Positions 12,466 to 25,600 of a DNA stretch of 64,000 nucleotides are shown here, in pieces. A model generated the notes under the pieces. That model did no database searches and was not told where the DNA came from. It was given only the letters and a program-made list of their open reading frames with translations. Location: assembly GCF_015706575.1 (NCBI RefSeq), contig NW_024037058.1, positions 16,885,547-16,949,546 on the forward strand, read 5' to 3'. How positions within the stretch are numbered: the stretch's first letter is position 1; each line of letters opens with the position of its first letter. The DNA comes from Patiria miniata. Its lineage: Eukaryota; Echinodermata; Asteroidea; Valvatida; Asterinidae. The translations under genes were made by a program, and so were the position numbers.

Positions 12466-13015
12466 AAATGCACCTTTGTGTCCCATTTAACCTTATTTTC
12501 AATTTCCATTTTGCCATTTTCAAGTGTATTTTGGTGCCTTTTTGGTTGTTATGCTAATGCAAATTTCCATATTCAGGAGCAAATATGTGATGTCATTTCA
12601 GGCAGAAACCTCAATGTTATAGCTATTTCAGTACCAAAATGTGCCAAAATTTGGGATATTTTGCTGTCTTAAATTTTCGTTTCCTTGGTGATTCTCTGTT
12701 GTTTCAGTACATGACAGTAGGCTAATAGCAAAGTTTTCTCTCACAAATGTTTTCAGTGAGCAAATTTTGGACTCACAATTTGAACAGTAAATCTTAAACT
12801 GAACAGTGTCTGAAATGACATCAGTCACATCAACAGCGCCCTCAGTTGTCAGGAAAAGCATGGACAATTTTAAATGTTTAAAAAAAAGGGCACTTTTCAA
12901 TAAAATTAACCAAAAAGGTTAATAGTTTTCATATGTTTAAGAGAAGTAGAAAGTTGCGCACAATATGTTTCCGAGTAAAATTCATCTCATGATACCTTTA
13001 ACGACTTTGGGAGTT
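12466..13015. repeat. Dispersed repeat, copy A
   Basis: Colinear with 40745-41385 over about 550 bp, sharing TGCACCTTTGTGTCC, GGGATATTTTGCTGTC, CACAAATGTTTTCA, AAACTGAACAGTGTCT, GTTGTC..GGAAAAGCATGGA and TTTTTCAATAAAATTAACCA-like blocks. A short inverted fragment is at 56010-56095. No coding frame spans it, and the class is unknown. Confidence 0.75.
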
Positions 13016-13019
13016 ATAT

Positions 13020-16000
13020 TTCTTCTCTGATTTTTGGATGTGAGGATATTTATGACTATGTCAATGGCACTTAAATAACTAGTCTGCATCTCGTATACCT
13101 GCAAGATTTGAGGCAGAGGCGATACCCCAGTGTCCCTGTACCCTATACACACTCTACTAGACTATTGTTACCTTAGATATCTCAAAAGAATTCCTGAGAT
13201 TCCAGGAACACAATGACCAACACAAAAGGTGGGGGCGGTCCAGTCCCATCCCACATCTTGCTTCAAATGGCATCTCAAAGCAAATGCAACTAGAGTTTCA
13301 ACTGTGAGGCATTCAAGACTAGTTATATGTTAAATCGAGGGGTCTGGATGTTTTGTTCTGGATCGGCAGTCCTTGGATGCAAGATAGACGTGCAAAAATT
13401 CGGTACGTCCGATTTTTAACCAAATGTTCTCTTTGGTAAAAACTACATTTCACACAGTAATAAGAGAAAGACTCACAATGCAACGTAACCTTTTCTTTTC
13501 TTTTATTTCATTTCAAAAGAAAAAATCAATTTGAAACATAAATTACTAAGTCTTGAGCCAGTTATTCAATTGAGTCCATCCTGGTTACACATGTAAATGT
13601 AAACATGCTTAACCAAAAGAAAGGGTGTTTTAAGGTTACAGATTTTGAAAATTCGGAGCAATCTTAAAACTGCTTTATGTTGGTTGCTACAAATATTTGG
13701 ACGGAAGACCTTTTTGTACATAAATCATCATGTTTTTGTTGAAGGATTTTTCTTAAGGTCGAAATATAGTTGGCACTCGAGTTGATAAAAGAGAGGGTCT
13801 TTTGTTGGATCAAACATGGTCTAGCCTTGCTTTGTCTAGGAATGCAATCATTTAGCACAGTTTAAGTAAATTTTTCAATTAAATTGCCAAAAAAAAAAAA
13901 TTAAAAAAAAATTGCAAATCCAATCACTTTAATAGAATATTTTTCTTTCTTTACAGACGGCAAGAAAATAAATTATTTATTTAAAAAAATGAAGAAAAAA
14001 AACTGGTAAGAGATGAATGTTTACAGAAATGTATTTTTTCTAACTGTCTTCAAGATAAATAAAGTAAGCAATAAGTTGTCACAAATAAGGCCAATGTTCA
14101 ATTCACAACTTTTTGTCCTCAAAAGTTGAAGTCAAAATCTCACCTCTAAAATAAAAAGTAGCAAAGAAAACACATTTTTACTTTTTTTTCTAATAAAGTA
14201 GGGTTCATAAAAATTCACATTCAACAACCATTGGTATTTGTGTCTGTTCTTACCCAAAAGACTATAACAGAAAAGTCGACTCGGAAATAGTTTTGTCAAC
14301 AGAACGTACCCTGTTTGACGTGTCATTTAACTCTACGGGGTAAAAAAAAAACATTTGCAGAAAACTAATGATAACAAAACCACATATCGGTTACAAAATT
14401 CTACGAGAGGTCTTTAATTAATGCATAACAAAATTAAGCAGCATTGTTACTTTTTCCTTGAAGGAAAGATCCTTTACATTTTACTAAGTTGAGATGTCAA
14501 TGATAAACGAATGATCCTCTTTTAAATTATTCCCCCCCCCCCCAAAAAAAAAATCAATGCTTTTGAATAAGCAGACCAAAACTTAAAAATTAATACAAAT
14601 AACTTAAAAATAAATAAAAGAAATAGTTATATAATAATTACATAGTTTTAAAGGCAAACGTTCTACACCGTTCAGGTACTATGGGTGTGCCCCTCAAAGT
14701 GTTAAAAAAAAACAATACAAAACAAAACTTATGAGCTTCACTTAGCACGTTTTTGACAAGGCTAAGAGAATTTGACCGAGTTGGAATTGGTAACAACAGC
14801 AATATTGCTGAAATCTTGTTTAATACATTTGTACATGCAGTTCTGAATAAGAAAAAACAATTGCTGTACAGTTTAATCCTATCTTCAAACAAAAAGTTTT
14901 AACTCCGGATTAAAAAAGATACAAACATCATTGTAGAAATTATTATTCATCTATAATACAAGATTTCATTGTCTGTACAGGGAGGTCAAAGCAATGTTTG
15001 ACCCTGAAATGGAAGTTGTTATTATTCTACAGAAAATACTTGGTATTTTGATGACTTTTCAGGATAATATGTACATGTATACATATAACTCAGGCAGTAA
15101 TTGCACATAAATTCACCATTCATCCCAAATCTTGAGCTGCCTTTCCAGTAGTCAATTTTCAACCCTTTTCGTCGGATTGGATTCAATTCTTTGTATACAG
15201 TGAGTGGGCATACATGTATTAAAAGGACATCCATTGCGCATTTTCTTTATTTTGTCTAATTAAAGTAATTAACTCTGTAGTTAATGAGTTAGGTAATCAA
15301 GCAAGTAATTAAGATAATGTGTAGACACTAGATTAAACTACCATTATGGGATGCATAACATAATACTTATGTTCAGTGAATCAGACACACTTTGGAATAT
15401 TCAAAACATTTTGCTGACGATACTCAAATCATCGCTGTTGTTTTGTTGCTAGTGCCTCACAATCTTCCAAACGTTTTCAGAAAGAAAAGGTCACTTATCC
15501 CAATGAATGGCTTTCTGTTTTTGTGTTGTTTTGCAAAATTTCATAAACAAAGCTGTCAAGTCCATAAACATAAATTGTATTGACAAAAAGCCAAAGTCAA
15601 AATCAATGAATTCATTGAAAGTTGCTTGATATACAGTGAACATCAAAAATAATAATTAAAAATAAACATGCTTGCAAATGTCACGAAGATTAGTTGCTTC
15701 ATACAAATGTGTCCATATCAACAAGCTCAATTTACTTCCACTATTCTTTTTCCTCTTCCAAATTCCTCCACTGCCAAATAAGAGGAACCAGACGTCAAAA
15801 CAACGAAATCAAAAACTATTGACATTAATTTGACTTGTTATCGACTCAAGCAAGGAGCGCACAAAATAATCAACTTTCAATTTGCGTAGCAAAGGGCTAA
15901 AAATAATGGGTGTCCTGCACACACACACACATGCGTGCACGCGTGAGGCACTATTCGCTTTGGCCACAGACGTCATTTTACACAAACCCTTAATTAAAAT

Positions 16001-16645
16001 TTCAGCCCAATACATCTGCTGAGAACGTGGTTTATTTATCTGCCAGATGCTTTGGACATTCTTGGCAGTGAGTTTTCTGGAAGTCAGGGTGACGGGAAGA
16101 TCGGAACGTCATCTTGTAATGAGAAGACAAGTGGATCTCTTGGAATGTAGTATCTGTTTCTCCAATCCCAGCGGCCGGGGATGGCACGCGACTTTCATAA
16201 ATGTTTGGCTCGCTGCTTGGACGTTTCTCAGAACATTTCTGTCTCGCTATATTTAAACGGTTTGTTTCAACAGGGATAATCTGGAATTAGACGACCAGTT
16301 ACAGAATTAGATTTTCTTGGATATTGTTGCAAGCCTTGTTTTGGGATAAGACCAATTTGGTTTTGCTAAAAATAACATTTTTTTAAACTTTAAGTAAAAA
16401 TTAGAATAAATAAGCAACAACATATTTGGGTTCAAACTGAAATCAAATTTTAAATGTGAAAAATTCCCTCATTTTGTCAAAGTCCACTTGTGAAAGTCCC
16501 TGAATAATGAAAATTGGGGATTTTTTTTTTAATTTCCCCAGATCACTTAATCAAAAGTGAATTCATTTGCTGTGCATCATTAAAGGACAGTTGAAACCCT
16601 GTTTACATCTATTGCATTATAAAGTTGTAAAAATTGAAGTAAATT
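13020..16645 (-). other. NUAK 3' flank and probable 3' UTR
   Basis: No exon-like frame is seen. Minus-strand polyadenylation signals (read as TTTATT on the plus strand) occur at 16031-16036, about 610 bases after the NUAK stop, and at 15246-15251 and 13502-13507. A short (CA)n run is at 15918-15932. Which signal is used cannot be told from sequence. Confidence 0.4.
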
Positions 16646-19600
16646 TCACATGACAGCTTGAGATATTCTCAGAGCTTTTTGATAGACCTCCAATAATTCT
16701 GCATCCATTGCACTCATGAGTTCATCCTTGGTGTAATTCTCCTCGTCTCCCTGGTCGGCCGTTGATGAGGATGCCTCCCCGTCCGTTGTCGTCGACGCTT
16801 TGACCTCCTCGACTGAATATTGAAATTTCTTGGCCACGGTGGGCGTGCGCAGGCTGGGCGAGTCCAGAATGCCCAGGATATCCTCGTTACTGGAGCAGGA
16901 GGAGTTGTGTTCCAGAGTTGCCTCGTCCTTGTCACCATCCACAGTTTTCGGCGGAGCTTTGATCTCTGAGCTGCTTGCCACAGCGGGGGTGTAAATGGAC
17001 TCCCAAATCTTGGTGACTCGCGAGTACTTCCCCCGCGAGTGACGTCGGGTGATCTTGCAGACGTACTTGAGACGGTTGGGCTCTCGGAGTTGACATGTCT
17101 CCTGGCTTGGTTTCTCGTTGAGCAAGCAGCAGGCTGAGAGATCCTGATCGATTCCGGAGTCTCTTTTATTCTTCTCCTTCGCTCCATCTCTGTCTCGCTC
17201 CGTGCTGGACTCTAAGCTTGCACTGCTCTTATTCTGTCCGGACTCATTAATCCCTAATCCACTGTCTCCTCCACTGTCTTTTCCTTGTTTCTTCAAGATG
17301 CCCTTTTTCACCCGTGGCTTTCCGCCATCCTCCCTTTCCCCCGCGGGACTCACTCGGTCCTCCTCACGTCTCCGGTATGACTCCCTCCCTGTGGAGGACC
17401 CCAACCCGCTGTCGCTGGACCCGAGCCTGTGACTGGACCTCCGCAGCGATTTCTTTAAGATACTCGTTAGCGGCTTCTTGACAGTCGCTTGCAATGAGTC
17501 TACCAGAGATCTGTCCCCCTGGGTTTTGACGTTACTGTGCACAGCACCAGTGCCGCTTTCACGGTATTCCTGTTCTTGTTGGCAGCAGATATCCGGGATT
17601 TTCCGGCCGGGAAGTGGCCTGTCCCTGAGCCAGGGGTCGTTCAGGATCCCGTCAATCGTGATCCTCTTCCTTGGGTCCACTGTCAGCATGCGATGGATCA
17701 AATCTGAGGCATCTGGAGATAAGGAAAGTCAAACCAAAGTGACAAATAGCACGAATGACATCACTGAACTATGCAACATGGTAAACTAAGCCCTGTCTTT
17801 CAAAACGATTTTGTTGAATGCTTTATATTCTTGTTAGTAACAATTTTCATGTGATAAACTGTTCAAATTTCAGATTCATTTTGTTCTCTTCTTTTTTTTT
17901 ACTTGGGAAAAGGCAAAGAAGAAAGGGGAGCAGTTGCTAAGGGCAAACTCTTGGGTAAACACAAACAAGGGATTTAATGTCTACAAGAGTCATCTCTGCC
18001 TAAAGTAGCTACCTTCTGAACCAATATGGGCACTTCTTTTAACACCAGCTTACAACATAAGCTACTATTCGAGTAAAAATGGGTTACAAAATAACTAATT
18101 CTTATGCAGGTTTGCAGCTGGGAAGAAAGGGGAAAAAAATCAGGAAATTCCAAACTTTACAAGACTTTGTAGAGTGTTTTTCAATTTTTAATGGCATAAA
18201 CGTGAAGTGAAAAACTGAGGAAATCAGCTGATCTGAGGAAAAGTTGCGCGCCTAGCATAGAAGTCAAATTTGTTTGTACCTGATGTGCTGGCGGGTTCAA
18301 AGAAATCTCCCCCTGTGATCTGGGACTTGAGTTGTGCAAAGTCGGCCCCGTGGAACGGCATGGTCCTGTAGACCATGGCGTATAGAATCACGCCGAGGCT
18401 CCAGCAATCCACCTGGCAGGGAGAAACGCAACAAAAAGGAACAATTTGAACAGCTGCTGCGTCAATATTTGGAACAGATGTTCTGTGCTGGCTGACCACA
18501 ATGTGTGCTGAACGTGTTTGAGTGTTTGCAACACCGCGATTGCGGGGTAAAGGGAAATTTGCAAATCTGTTACCCTGATGTGAAAAATATCGTTAAAAAT
18601 TAATTTTTGTGTGGAAGGGCACATATTTGGAATTCCGGGTTTGTTTGGGTCGACAGTATTTGAGACTGCAAAAACTGACGGCAGCGACAGTTGTTGGAGT
18701 CTCAAAAGAAGACAGGGATATTTTGAAAGAATTGTCTGCAACATGTGCACAGTCGGGGAGATGTTTAGTTCCAGTCAAAGAATGAGATCTACATGTATAA
18801 TCCAAGGACAAAATAATGAATAGATCTTGATTTTATCAAACCAATCATGTGACAGAACTTCAATGAAAAAGAACCTTTCATGCATTGACATGTGCATTGC
18901 ACATGTATAAGTTATTCTTTTCTTGTCATCAATGATGCAAATTAATGTATAACATTCTTGACTTGGTCATATTAAAATGACTAGACTAGTGGCCTGGCTT
19001 ATCAAACTGACAGCCCCAATTACAGAAACTAATTAAAGTTTACCGGCTGAGAACAACCAAGTGTTTATAATTAGTAACTGGGTGCTGATTTATACAGCCT
19101 CTTTAATTAGCAGGAAAAAATTTGCCTGGTGGAATTTACATGGGGGTCAGCCGACGCAAAAGAAAGTACATGTGTACACAGCATACTGGCTGGTCCTCTC
19201 TTTTTGCTTAACAACATCTTTCAGTGCCACATGTAGGGTACCACTTATTTGAAATATATTTCAATGAAATACAGCAAATGTTTTTATTCGCTAGATAATT
19301 TTTTTTTAAAAGGAAATTGAAGAAAATTGTCAGGACAGTGTATCCCTCCTAGATCATTCCTAATCAACAAGGATGTTTTATAGGAATTTGTAGGATTGAG
19401 GATTGAGCCCAGCCAAAGACCAATGGGCGCGCTACCAATTCTATCATGAAGGCCCCTTCAATGGCAAAAGCATTGTGCTAGCTATTGTTCAGATAATCCA
19501 TTTCTGTGCAGTTGCTTATTTTTACATTTTTACAAAAGCGTGCAATTGAGGATTTGAGAATTGAGAATTTGGGAGGATGTTGGAGGATTCCTTGCAATAA

Positions 19601-22600
19601 GTCCCAGGAATCGGGGTACTGGTACTTTTAAGATTTTGTGTTCAGCGTTCCTACCTCTGGTCCATGGTAGGGAGTTCCGTTGATGATCTCGGGCGATGCG
19701 TACAGCGGGCTGCCGCAGAACGTGTCCAAGAGACGATTGTGACCAAAGGTACTGGACAGGCCAAAGTCAGCGATCTGAAATGACCAAAGAATGAGAAAGG
19801 AACATGGTTGGTTAGAATTGTTTATTTATTTCTGGTAATGCAACCAAGGACATCTCAAAAGCACCCAAGGCAGAACAGAGGTTAACCAATAAATAAAGGG
19901 ATGACTTTAAAGGAAAGTTGGACAACAGAAAAAGATTTTCTGACTATACCTGAACAAATCTCTTTATTGCAGTTTGCAAACAAATCAATTCTAAATATTT
20001 GAACTGACTGTATTTAGGATCCAGTTTATTTCAAATTCTCCAGTTTATTTCAAACTCTCCTGGTTAAAATTCCATTGCAATAATTCTAGTGCTTGGTGTG
20101 CTTTTCGAGCTGATTAGGTTTTTGTGTGTGATCTTTTGTTTCTAAGTTTCGGTTGTTGTTTATTGTTTACAATTTTGTTCTTGCCATGGTTCATTTGCTA
20201 GTTCTTATTAAAGTTCTAGATGCAGTTCTATTCAAATTTGGGTTCCTATTCCGGTGGAATTTCCGTCTGTTGGCCAGGTTAAAGGCCAGTATTTTCCAGA
20301 TGACGGTAAATGTTATAACGGACACAGCAAACCATGCAACAACTGGTAGGTTTATCAACAGGAAGGAACTAAGGACTGATAAAATCAAGTGTCACTTCCG
20401 ATGGTTACGACTGGAAACCACAACGGAAAAGTGACTGCATTATTTATCATTGCCCCGGGTGGACGAAATCCTCAACATCGAGAATTGACAATGTGGTGAG
20501 GATTTGGTGAGTCACCCCACAAAGACAAAAAGAAAGAAGGAGAAAAGAAAAAAAAGTGAAACAAGAGGTAAATTTTAAACCCCATTCCCTTCCCCAGGCA
20601 ATTGACAACTTCCAATTTTGTTGGCATATATCACAATTTACACACATTTGAGAAAGTTGCATGGAATAATGCTGATGTTTCAATGAAAAACGATTAACAT
20701 AAATATTGTCAATTATTGTTTAAGACTTAAATTTGCATTTGCATTACGGAAAAAGTGTGCACCATATTTGTGAGCTACTTTTGTAGTGCGATGGATTGTT
20801 ATCTGAATTTCCAGCCCTGTAATTGCATTAGTTTTGACACCAGTTGGTAGAAGAAAGATGCATAAGATGACAGTGATCGATTGCAAGGAGGGTGATGAGT
20901 AAAAGCAGATTAGGAATGTCAGAAGAACAACTGTTACAAAACCTCAGGCGTTATTATTCCAAACCCGCTTTTCTTTTTCTGGCCAAGTGAACTTGACAGA
21001 TCCTCCAGAGACAGAGAGACAATTGACATACGACCGCTTAATCGGCCCGATGGGTTCTATTCTTGTCGCATCTCGTAACGTGGAAAGTCACATGATTCGT
21101 TCTGACAACAGTTGACGGGCCAGACATGGAAATATGCAGGCTCGTTAAATGTGAAAACTGAAAACGGTCAGAGACGTGGTCATGCAATGATGGCTGTAGT
21201 TATATGTTATGTTGTAAATTATGTAGTTAATTTTTTACATGTACACATTAATTATAGTACCCATTAGCACTTGTATTACATTGTACTACACTGTATTTAT
21301 TCCTTGATGAATGTATAAAATTATAGAGTGCTGGGGCGGTTTGGGGCGGTATAAGCTAACAGGCAGGGCGATTTGGGGCAGTACAGGGACGAACAAGTTA
21401 ATAAGGTTTATCTGAACAAAATGCCGCTGTTTCTCTTTCAGATCCCTCCAAAACAACCTTCAATTTTCCCCTTATAAGGCAAATTTACACAAATTCAAGT
21501 TTCATTCAACACATCGAGGGCTAGGTACTGTTTAACTTGGCAGGAGGGATGACGTACACGTACATATCCCAAGGTAAGCGCAATACAGGCTGGAGCATGT
21601 GTTGTTCATATTATGCACAGGTATATGCTGCATGCTGTGAGCTGCAGGCTGTATTACAGGTGCATTGGGTGTAACCGCATATGTATATTGTGTACATGCT
21701 GTGTCATGCACTTGAGGTAGGACTAGTACCAGACCTGTATTACTGGACTCAATGGAATGTACTGGTACATGTACATGCACAATAGAAGGAATTGGTCTTG
21801 CGTGAGTTAGTGATTTACATATCTGGGTTTATGGACTAGTATGATTTTATCAATTCATTTGAGGACAGTGGATTTAGATCCGGGTAGGAGCTAGTTTATT
21901 GATTTTTTTGATGTTTTGTTTGAATCAGATCTGTTTCAAGTTACTTTTTTTAAGCTGATTTACATGTGTACCAACTGACTCACAAAGAAATTTAATGGGG
22001 AACAGTGTCTTGATTTTATAGCCGAACAAGACAAAAACAGGTTGGATGTGAACCTGGGCTAAGTGGTTTGATTGTATACAGACTGCCCCCCCCCCCCCCA
22101 AAGTCATTTCGAAGTCAATTTGCCACGTAATGTTGTCAGGAACCAGGCAGGAACCCTTTCCTTCATTTGAGAAAATCTAGGAATATGCCTCCTTCCAAAA
22201 CCTGACTACTGAATTAACAGAAATGTCCATGCCAGTGGGATTCAAACCAAGGCCACAGACTTTTGAATGCAACACCCGAGGATGAAACTGCAATTGCATA
22301 TATCCATTTACTGACCACTGACCAGCTGCATGCTGACCATATCTTTGGATGTGAGCAGTTTTATGGTCCAATTTCTGCATCTGCAACACTTCATTAATAG
22401 CCTTACTTAGAACTGAATTCTGCGTATACATGACAGATGGGCCTTCACAGGTATCAATCATTTTTTTCATGTCAAGCCTTGCATAATTTGATAGGACAGC
22501 CGAAAAACCACACAGAGCATGCATTCTGTCAGCTGGAATCCTGCGGTGTCTCGGCCCAGGAAGCATTCGGCAACCACAATATATACGCTTGTGACATCCG

Positions 22601-25600
22601 ACAGACAACCAGCCAAACCCAACCGTTACCCGGCATCCAAGAATTTCTCCCGCAGGTGAAGGTGACTGACCAGCGGTGGTGGTCAGACGTGCGGCATCGC
22701 TGAGGGGGGATTTCCAGAGAAAAAGTGACCGAAGGGACAAGCCACATGTTGAGACTTTCTGAGACAAACAGTGACAAATTAATAAGTCACCGCATCAAAG
22801 GAATGCCATATGTGACAAGGCTGAACTAAAATGAAGTCGTGAACTTGATTTTCATTTCTTATGAAATCAACCATGTCGGGACGAGGAAAAGTACATATAG
22901 AACAAATTATATTTTTTTTCCCAGTTTCAGTTCCTTGTTCACGCTTCTCGATTTCATCAGAATTAAAATTGAAAGACGCACCGAACCTAAACTGAAACTT
23001 TTGGTCTAAGTAATTTCACTTGTGTTATCGAATAATGGAATATTGAATGTTTTATTTTGCTTCCTGCTTGCAAATACACTTGTTAGGAGAAGTTAGAATT
23101 TCTCTCTTCTTATATCGAATCAAAATGAAACAATGCTGGCTAACATGTCATATTAAACCTTTAAATATGAACAAAAAAAGTTATGTTAACAAAAAATGTC
23201 AATATTATAAAATGAGTCACACATGGCAAGATGAGTTTGTTGTCAAATTGCGTGCTATATTTTCGCCCTGTTTTGAGGATAAAGTGTTTAAAATATGTCA
23301 AACAATACCCTAAGACACTGAGCACACCAGAGTGACATGTACATGTGTACTATGTACTTGACTGGGGACAAGGTCAATGTTTTCTGCATTTAATCAAAAT
23401 GTCCTTCAAGGAGAGGCTTCAGGGGATTACACTATCCCAAAAAACATCTGAACTGCTGACACGAGGAATTCCAGCAGATGAAACGTGACAAGCCCTTGCG
23501 CTTCGTTGTCTCTAGTCATCATAATGCGATATGACAGGGGCTTCACAAATACCCAATTTATAGCAAATCCAGAGAGAAAAGGGTCTGAACAAAAAACTTG
23601 TGAAATCTAAGACTGCCGGGTCTGAGGGGGAGATTAGATCGAATGCTTCTCCGGAGGGGAAATCAATCTGCAGGAGTTCTTGAACTCAGTGGAGGAGTGG
23701 GGCTGGAATGCCGGACACTTCGCGTGGGTGAACTGGAGGGTTTAGCGGGGTATTTTCCCGAAAATGTGAGATATGAAGTTTATTATCTATATTTGGCATG
23801 AAGTTGAGGTGTAGAAAGAATTACAGTGAGTAACTCTAAGTGTGCAAAACGTGAACCACGGACTTCGCAGGACTTGTCCCATCAGTGGAAGTTAACTGTT
23901 TGCTCAGAAACGCATCAAGGATTGTGTAAATTCTCACTTTTGTTCCATATGGCAACTCCACACGAAGAGAAAAGATAAACTAATTCTTTTAAAAGGGGAC
24001 CATGGTTATAATTGGGGAAAATGGAAATAATATATAGAATTATATAATATATAATTATAATGGGGGAAAAATGTTTGGAAAATGGAAATATAGAATGGCC
24101 AAGATATAAATTGAAAAATAGGGGCAGTAAAATAAAACTGAAGTTTCTGATCCACATACATGTAGCAAGCAAGCAAGCAATCAAGCATTGGATTACCTTT
24201 CTTGTGATAAGGCCCAAAAAAAAAAGTCTCCGGTTTCTGGTATGGAGCTTGTCCAAAAAGTGGTGTGGCGACGCGGTTGTTTTTTTTTTTTACCTGACTT
24301 TTTTGCTTCAAATGTCGGCTGATGACTGCAAATGGTGCACGACCAAACTTAGTGCAAATATATGGGAGTCCAGAGAGGCCACATAAAGCTTATTCTCGAT
24401 CATAACCCCATCTAAAAACACGTTAAAATTGTGCAGCAGCAGGATTCCAGTCAAACCAGTGAGTTTGGCGGTTTTGAGACATCATCTTTCATTGAAAAAA
24501 AACTTTTTCATTTTGCCGACGCGCAACCGGATACTTTTTTTTTTGGGCCTAATGGGCAATTCAACGACTACTCATGTTACATTTGCGTAACGTGAGTAAC
24601 AGATTTTGTGCGTCTTGTTTATCATACATAACACATTTTTGTGGATGTCATCTTTGGTGCTCAGGTAGGTCTAGGTCTGCTCTATCTACCATGTCGATAA
24701 CAGTTATTAAACCTTTTCAGTAAGGTAATTACAGCCCAAGGAAACTCAAAAGTACGTGAGTAATATAACCATGGAATTTCCCTAATGCCTACAAAACTGT
24801 TAACTTGTTTCAATTGCTGATTGATGTAAACCGGCAGTTCATGCCCGTCAACACATGATAAACTAGGATCATCGACTTCCTGGGCATGAAGGTTTTACCT
24901 TTAAGTTCAAATCTCTAGCGACTCCTTGTTGTGGTTTGGTAGGTTTGGTATCGTGAACTTCCAAAATTGATGAGTTCAGTCTGTGGTTGACTGGAAATGT
25001 ATTGTTTATATTACTGGGGCGATGGTACTTGGCCAGGCCAGAAATGGGTTGAAATGAACACCTTGACATGCCGAACATTGATAAAGACTTATATTTTGGT
25101 CACATTTCACTAGTGTGTTGGCGCTATGTTATGTTATGTTAGTAAACTTTTTGTTGTACTAAATTTAATGAAAATACTTGTGAAAACTGCAACCAATGTT
25201 ATAGCTTGATTACAAAACTAAGTTTGACATAATTATTGTCCGTGATTTTTAGATTTCAGACAAAAATATCTCACCTTGACAGTGGAGTCTGCATCCAACA
25301 AGACGTTTTCTAGCTTCAAGTCTCGGTGAACAATGTTATTCTGTAAAGAAATAAACAGGTATTGCAATTTCTTTTAGGTATTTCAAAATAACAAATACTT
25401 TAAATATAGCATTAATATTGTCCACAAACGGAATGTGCAGTATAACCAACCCAATTTTTGAGGGTGCTAATTTTGTTTTTCACTTTATTTTTTGATTATT
25501 CAGTCATTATTCTTGACTATGCAAATCAGAATTCTGAAAAAAAAAATGTTTAAAGTTGTAAAAAAATAGGATTTTTTTCCCTATCATTTGGGAAATTTCA

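Larger units (their letters stand above)
19775..25274 (-). other. NUAK intron 4
   Basis: A 5.5-kb intron between the HRDLKLEN exon and the DFG exon. It contains a possible SINE head near 22235, a MITE at 24210-24550 and a C run near 22087. A 196-codon frame at 22177-22767 opens with TTG and shows no recognisable domain; it overlaps the SINE-like motif. Confidence 0.6.

Noticed and set aside
22177-22767. 196-codon minus-strand frame in NUAK intron 4
   Set aside because: It opens with TTG rather than ATG, matches no family I know, and includes a SINE-like B box near its end.
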